The position numbers and the translations under genes are program-made. A stretch of DNA of 53,701 bases, taken from contig JAFGMM010000044.1 of the NCBI GenBank assembly GCA_016927535.1, forward strand, positions 1 to 53,701, read 5' to 3'. Below, piece after piece: positions 53,048 through 53,701 of the stretch (its first letter is position 1; every line of letters starts with the position of its first letter). Source of the DNA: Anaerolineae bacterium. GTDB taxonomy: Bacteria > Chloroflexota > Anaerolineae > Aggregatilineales > JAFGMM01. Under the pieces are notes generated by a model. It searched no databases. It saw only the letters and a list, made by a program, of their open reading frames with translations, and had not been told where the DNA came from.

Positions 53048-53434
53048 ATGGTGAATCTTCACGCATTAATTATTGATGATGACGCTTACAGCATCCATGT
53101 CATGGAAAGGCTGCTCGACCAAGAGAACATCTCGTATACTGCCGTCGCCGATCCTACGCGCCTCGAAGAAATTCTACAGACGCTCGATGCTATAGATATT
53201 GTCTTCCTCGATCTGGAAATGCCCAAGCTGGATGGCTACGAAGTCTTTGTCATCCTCAAGAAACATATCGACGCCACCGTGCCGATTGTAGCCTGCACCG
53301 TGCATACTGCCGAAATCAACAATACGCGCCGGAAGGGTTTTTTCAGCTTTATAGCAAAGCCGCTGGACCTGGACCGCTTCTCGGATCAACTCCATCGCAT
53401 CTTGAACGGTGTCCCTGTGTGGGAGTCACGATAG
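53048..53434 (+). CDS. single-domain response regulator
   Basis: 128 residues, a receiver domain only. ALIIDDDAYS (6-15) gives the acidic pair, Asp55 in IVFLDLEMPKLDGYE is the phosphorylation site, and FIAKPLDLDRF holds the conserved Lys. The position of the conserved Thr/Ser is Thr in VACTVHT. The ending NGVPVWESR resembles the KGEQVWHIR ending of the preceding regulator, so the two are probably paralogues from a local duplication. AGGAAA lies before the ATG. Confidence 0.9.
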   Translation: MVNLHALIIDDDAYSIHVMERLLDQENISYTAVADPTRLEEILQTLDAIDIVFLDLEMPKLDGYEVFVILKKHIDATVPIVACTVHTAEINNTRRKGFFSFIAKPLDLDRFSDQLHRILNGVPVWESR

Positions 53435-53472
53435 GATAACGGAAGCTCGCTCGCCAAGCGTCGAATCAGATC

Positions 53473-53528
53473 GTGGGGGCGGGTTTGCAAACCCGCCCCT
53501 ACAGATATGGCGCAACCGTCATATCTGT
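53473..53528. repeat. two adjacent palindromes downstream of the second receiver
   Basis: The first (53473-53502) is a near-perfect palindrome of the GGGGCGGGTTT / AAACCCGCCCC type with one mismatch at its edge. Directly next to it ACAGATATG (53501-53509) is matched by CATATCTGT (53520-53528). The stretch from 53435 to the end has no convincing gene. Confidence 0.75.
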
Positions 53529-53632
53529 AGGGCCGATTCACTCTGGTGTTTCTTTAAGATAACCTCACCGCGCGCCAGGGTGAAGTAAAACAACGTTAGA
53601 CCAAATCACCCCTCAGCTCCTCTGAAAATAAG

Positions 53633-53701
53633 CTTTTACCTCACCCCCGCCGCGCTTCGCGCGTCTTCCCCCTCTCCATCCAATGGAGAGGGGGATAAGA
53701 G
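53633..53701. repeat. CCTCACCCCC-type palindromic repeat, cut by the window end
   Basis: TTTTACCTCACCCCC, then a GCGCGCTTCGCGCG-like hairpin, then CCCCCTCTCCAT-CCA-ATGGAGAGGGGG. It is the uninterrupted counterpart of the repeat at 91-275 and shows what that site looked like before its insertion. It runs to the end of the window. Confidence 0.6.

Overview
The window looks like a chromosomal segment of a high-GC member of the Chloroflexota, probably Anaerolineae-like. This placement is an inference from content: a T-box leader on ileS, the SCO1664/DUF3090/phosphatase trio shared by Actinobacteria and Chloroflexi, large YfhO-type membrane proteins, Reg_prop and TolB propellers, Uma2 and MntA/HepT genes, and many palindromic intergenic repeats. 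Near-consensus TATAAT boxes, several with an extended TG, sit close to start codons. No rRNA, tRNA or CRISPR array was seen.

Layout. 1-300 is a nest of palindromic repeats holding a MITE-like insertion. 410-5679 holds tatA, a ketol-acid-reductoisomerase-like gene that lacks the catalytic His, a Nudix CoA-pyrophosphatase, a secreted propeller and a lipoprotein with three lectin-like domains. 5738-7774 is the conserved SCO1664-DUF3090-phosphatase trio. 7850-9790 is a YdcF/SRPBCC/GNAT run. 9774-18761 is a minus-strand block with two copies of a two-gene module (polytopic GT-C-like protein plus YfhO-like protein), separated by Uma2, an antitoxin-like gene and an internally deleted PIN toxin. Copies of a CACAGAG-type palindrome have entered both YfhO-like genes.

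18839-22246 is a coiled-coil zinc-ribbon protein followed by a membrane-anchored P-loop NTPase with HEAT-like repeats. 22261-26639 is a defence/addiction island: a CcrM-like methyltransferase, MntA/HepT, a NotI-family restriction enzyme with its Cys4 metal site, a D12-class adenine methyltransferase, and a VapBC-like pair. uvrB, a degenerate cyclase with two cyclic-nucleotide-binding domains, a ComEC protein, a 7TM sensor kinase and an MBL-fold protein follow (26646-35574). The cyclase, the ComEC C-terminal domain and the MBL protein have each lost key catalytic or metal residues.

35616-45164 holds a small barrel protein, a TolB-like lipoprotein, a rhodanese lipoprotein, heptamer repeats, the T-box leader and ileS, then a membrane monothiol glutaredoxin, a serine hydrolase, a HAD phosphatase and an ECF sigma/anti-sigma pair. 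45219-50199 is a complete YtfQ-YtfR-YtfT-YjfF-type sugar ABC operon behind a strong promoter with a perfect 18-bp LacI-type palindrome. The window ends with a sensor kinase, two single-domain response regulators and more palindromes.

How the genes work together. The restriction enzyme and D12 methyltransferase form one restriction-modification unit flanked by toxin-antitoxin pairs. The sugar operon is a self-contained importer. The kinase at 50544 and the two receivers look like one phosphorelay. The GT-C/YfhO modules probably act in surface glycan assembly, which is an inference from family membership only.
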